A DNA stretch of 64,000 bases from Psilocybe azurescens (Eukaryota; Basidiomycota; Agaricomycetes; Agaricales; Agrocybaceae). The DNA is taken from NCBI GenBank assembly GCA_023853785.1, contig JAJIRX010000567.1:310001-374000 (forward strand), in the 5' to 3' direction. Each line of letters begins with the position of its first letter. The first letter of the stretch is position 1. A model generated the notes under the pieces. It saw only the letters and a list, made by a program, of their open reading frames with translations, did no database searches and was not told the DNA's origin. Both the position numbers and the translations under genes were made by a program. Of the stretch, positions 61,328 to 64,000 are shown one piece after another.

Positions 61328-64000
61328 TTAGTGCCAAAACCATCGACGTCTTTTGGGAACAACTTTGGTATTCATGGCCTCAGGAACAACTTTGGTATTC
61401 ACGGCCTCAGGCACAGCTTTGGTATCCATGGCCTCAGTGACGACTTTGGTATTCATGGCCTGAGGAACAATCTGACTTCGCTGATACTCCTGGAGATATG
61501 CAATGCAAGTTTTCAGTCATGGCTTTATTTCAAAGAAGTACAGCTGAATAGAAATCACCTGTATGTAGTTTTCAATTAGAACCTGCAGTTTATTCTTTCC
61601 CAGTTCTTCCAAATACACAAAATCTCTATCCCGGCCGTCAGTCAAATATTCAATGAGCGACAGCTCATTTGGAATTCGATTAAATGTGGCAGATAATAAC
61701 TCGAGGCCTATCGTCTCGAATCCATCCTGGTCTATTGGCACTTCAGTACCTGACTCAACATCTGAAGGCCTAAACCCATCCATAATGTGTAAGTTCAACT
61801 CACGAACTGAACAGCACAGATCACCCACCGCGTTTGAAATATCTCTAAAATCACCATTGCAAGCTTTACATATGGTTCTGATGTATCGATCCAACGGTGT
61901 CCAGATTTGTCCGGCTCGGCGACGATCCTGACGAGTCTGCATATGCAGTCATCTGTTCCAGAAAGATCATAATATCCAGCACGGGCGAAAAAGTCCGCCC
62001 GTAAAGTAAGCGGGAATGTTGGAACCATATATCCCCTGGATTCGGGTATTTTTCTTTGAAAGAAATACACAGTTGACCGACTATCGTGCTTGACTTTCAA
62101 GGTCAAAGCCGTAAGGACAGCGAACTGCGCGGTATTTTTACGATAAGCGTCCACCCAATGTGAGAGTTCGGCCCTAAGATAATTGTCGTAGCGGGAAGTA
62201 TATTCCCTGTGGAGTTCAATGTCCTGCAAGAAATGATGAAAATCTTTGACTCTATTTAATAAAAGATCTCTGACCTGTTCATAGATCCATTCAAAAAGCA
62301 GTGGAAGATATTGGTACAGCCTAAATGACCGGAATGTAGCATCGATGAAAAAATATATGGGAAACGACGACAGTTCACGGAGCAGCACCTCGTCGTGGTT
62401 GGCTACACCAAATAACTGCGGAAATGCAACAAAAGAAAACGTGAAAATTAAATTAAAACCTTCCAGCTCTTCGCTTTTCGGTGGTTGTTCTGGTGACACA
62501 ATTAGTTGCATGTTTGGATCAGAGCATAAATAAAATCATACTTCGCTCTTCTAGAGTGCGCACGATATGGCCAATACAGATTCTTGCCAATTTTACCGAG
62601 TAAATTCCCATATCTATGAAGAAGCTGCCTGATCGACTTCTGTCTCGGAAAAAGTCCCCCAACGATGCATGGAATAGGCTTAACCCTGCCGGTTCAATTT
62701 TGATAATGGAGTGCAAGTCCGATAGCAATAGAGTGATATCCCCAGGCTGATAACCCAAGAAATACTCGATGTTTCGGATTTCATATAAGCGCCAACTCCG
62801 ACTGTTCTCAATATCCGCTTCCGCTAAGACCAAGCCAAAAATATCTAAAACTTTCTCCAGTCTCGATGGCTCAATTGAACCCAGAATAAGTTTGTACAGT
62901 TCATCCAATTCGGCGAATGGGACATTGTTCCCAGGAGGAGACGCATTCCGTATGATCTTTAAACGGTCCATCGGCCGATCTCGAGGAGACTTGACGAATT
63001 TTGCTACAGTGGACGCATAGATGAATTGACCAGATGCTTTGGAGACAAGATAATCCATGTCAGCGGAGGAGGGCCAGTCCGAGGGTAGGTATTTCGCTAA
63101 TGGATGCTTTTGACGGATTTCCAAAAATTTAGATTCCAAAAATAGCCTGATGTCATTGTCTGGCAGATATTTGTCGTCCAGTACGAGACTGCGGGTGTAT
63201 GAGTTTAAATCCCCGTTGAATGTATCCCTGATGACCTGCTCAGGCCGACTAGCGATGATGAAGACAAGCTGAGCTGCAGATTTTTGCAAGGCTGAATAAA
63301 TGGACGAGAGGATATAGCGCTGGGATTCGGGCTTTCCACATTCATCTAGTCCATCGATGATAACGAGGGACGGGTATGGCTTCTCCTGATATGGACTTCC
63401 ATGGCTCGAAGCCACAAGTTGGTTGAGTGGATCCAAGATTAATGAATCGAGTTGTAAAGAAAGAGACCGCGAGAATATAAGTGGGTCATGGTTAATTGCA
63501 GCTTCCATATAAGTGCATATGCGAGGGATTGTTGTAATGAGCTGACATGCAAGAGTAGCGATCAGGTTGGTTTCTCTATTCCGCCCTGGAGCTGTCCGCG
63601 AGAAAAAGTAATCCGACGCTAGAATTCCTTCTGCCTCGCACATTTCCGCGATAGTTTGCGCTATACTGGATTTCCCGGATCCTGCTGGGCCATATATCCA
63701 TAGGAACTGCTCGACACGGTTCGGGTCCCGCACCCAGTCCATTATGTCCTTGATCACTGCCACTCGCGTGTCCGGGTGACACTTGGGAGCATCATATCGC
63801 TCTCCAGAGTTGTGAAACGCACCAGGCGCGGTATGATTTTGTAGATCTATGATCCCTGCGCGCAATTCAAAATGTTAGATTAGCGGCCTTCAAGATGTTG
63901 TAATTTACTTTGTCCAACATACATCGTCGGTCAGTGGTCACATTGTGGAGAGTGTAACTCGATCCATTGACCAAGGTATGGGTGCCTCCGCTGATCGAGA
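61328..64000 (-). CDS. NACHT-type NLR (STAND NTPase), 5' partial
   Basis: The N-terminus is beyond the window; the last visible upstream exon reads GGTHTLVNGSSYTLHNVT, typical of mushroom NLR N-termini, and joins at 63865 or so to GIIDLQNHTAPGAFHNSGER. The NACHT domain has Walker A GPAGSGKSSIAQT and Walker B LVIIDGLDEC, then IIASRPEQ and winged-helix-like helices. An intron with donor GTATGA (near 62548-62499) leads to a helical C-terminal part. One added base at 61861-61862 joins YVKL to CNGDFRDISN. A last intron leads to four nine-residue repeats (VPEAMNTKV type) and the end RRRWFWH. Such proteins act in fungal self/non-self recognition; this role is inferred. Confidence 0.8.
61354..61461 (-). 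repeat. 27-bp coding minisatellite, four units
   Basis: Units begin at 61354, 61381, 61408 and 61435. On the minus strand they encode nine-residue repeats in the last NLR exon. Confidence 0.88.

Overview
The window is nuclear DNA of a filamentous basidiomycete, most likely an agaricomycete mushroom. Genes carry many short GT-AG introns. The gene set is typical: a multi-exon laccase, a cutinase, a DUF6533 seven-helix-type membrane protein, F-box/LRR proteins, a FunK1 kinase fragment, a NACHT-type NLR, and Ser/Thr-rich single-pass membrane proteins. Housekeeping genes fix the clade as fungal: adenylosuccinate synthetase, COX16, mitochondrial ribosomal protein mL54, UPF1, pyroglutamyl peptidase I and a DUF4139 protein. 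No rRNA, tRNA, CRISPR or intact transposase gene was seen.

Layout. 1-13.8 kb: the 3' part of a CCCH zinc-finger coiled-coil gene, an intact laccase (3890-6274), an F-box gene, adenylosuccinate synthetase divergent from COX16, and a polyQ/AT-hook coiled-coil protein. 15-23.8 kb: a secreted repeat protein with a duplicated exon, a second F-box gene, a cutinase, a DUF6533 relic and an apparently complete DUF6533 gene. 24-28 kb: two unrecognised low-complexity genes flanking a 93-bp tandem duplication interrupted by a 321-bp MITE. 29.5-32.8 kb: mL54 with a decayed tandem copy behind it, then pyroglutamyl peptidase I. 34-41.7 kb: a single-pass membrane protein, the DUF4139 protein and a Mid2-like membrane protein. 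42.9-46.9 kb: a gene-free, twice-repeated block of about 2 kb carrying ~110-bp minisatellites. 47.7-55.9 kb: a low-complexity gene, complete UPF1 and a truncated FunK1 kinase. 56.7-64 kb: a paralogue of the 34-kb membrane protein, then an NLR that runs off the right edge.

A pattern cuts across the window. At least twelve genes-internal frame changes all go in the same direction and each is closed by adding one base, usually to a short homopolymer. They fall in nine genes and in none of UPF1, adenylosuccinate synthetase, COX16, laccase or DUF4139. Either the assembly drops homopolymer bases, or the less constrained genes are decaying. Gene boundaries in those nine genes should be read with this in mind.

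The most unusual biology is the secreted repeat protein at 15.2-16.6 kb. It alternates acidic nine-residue repeats with two near-identical basic segments and a Gly/His-rich segment, and looks like a multi-peptide precursor. The MITE beside its own empty site, the nested satellite block, the laccase with Met at the axial copper position, the SQ-rich UPF1 tail and the nine-residue repeats at the NLR C-terminus are also worth a look.
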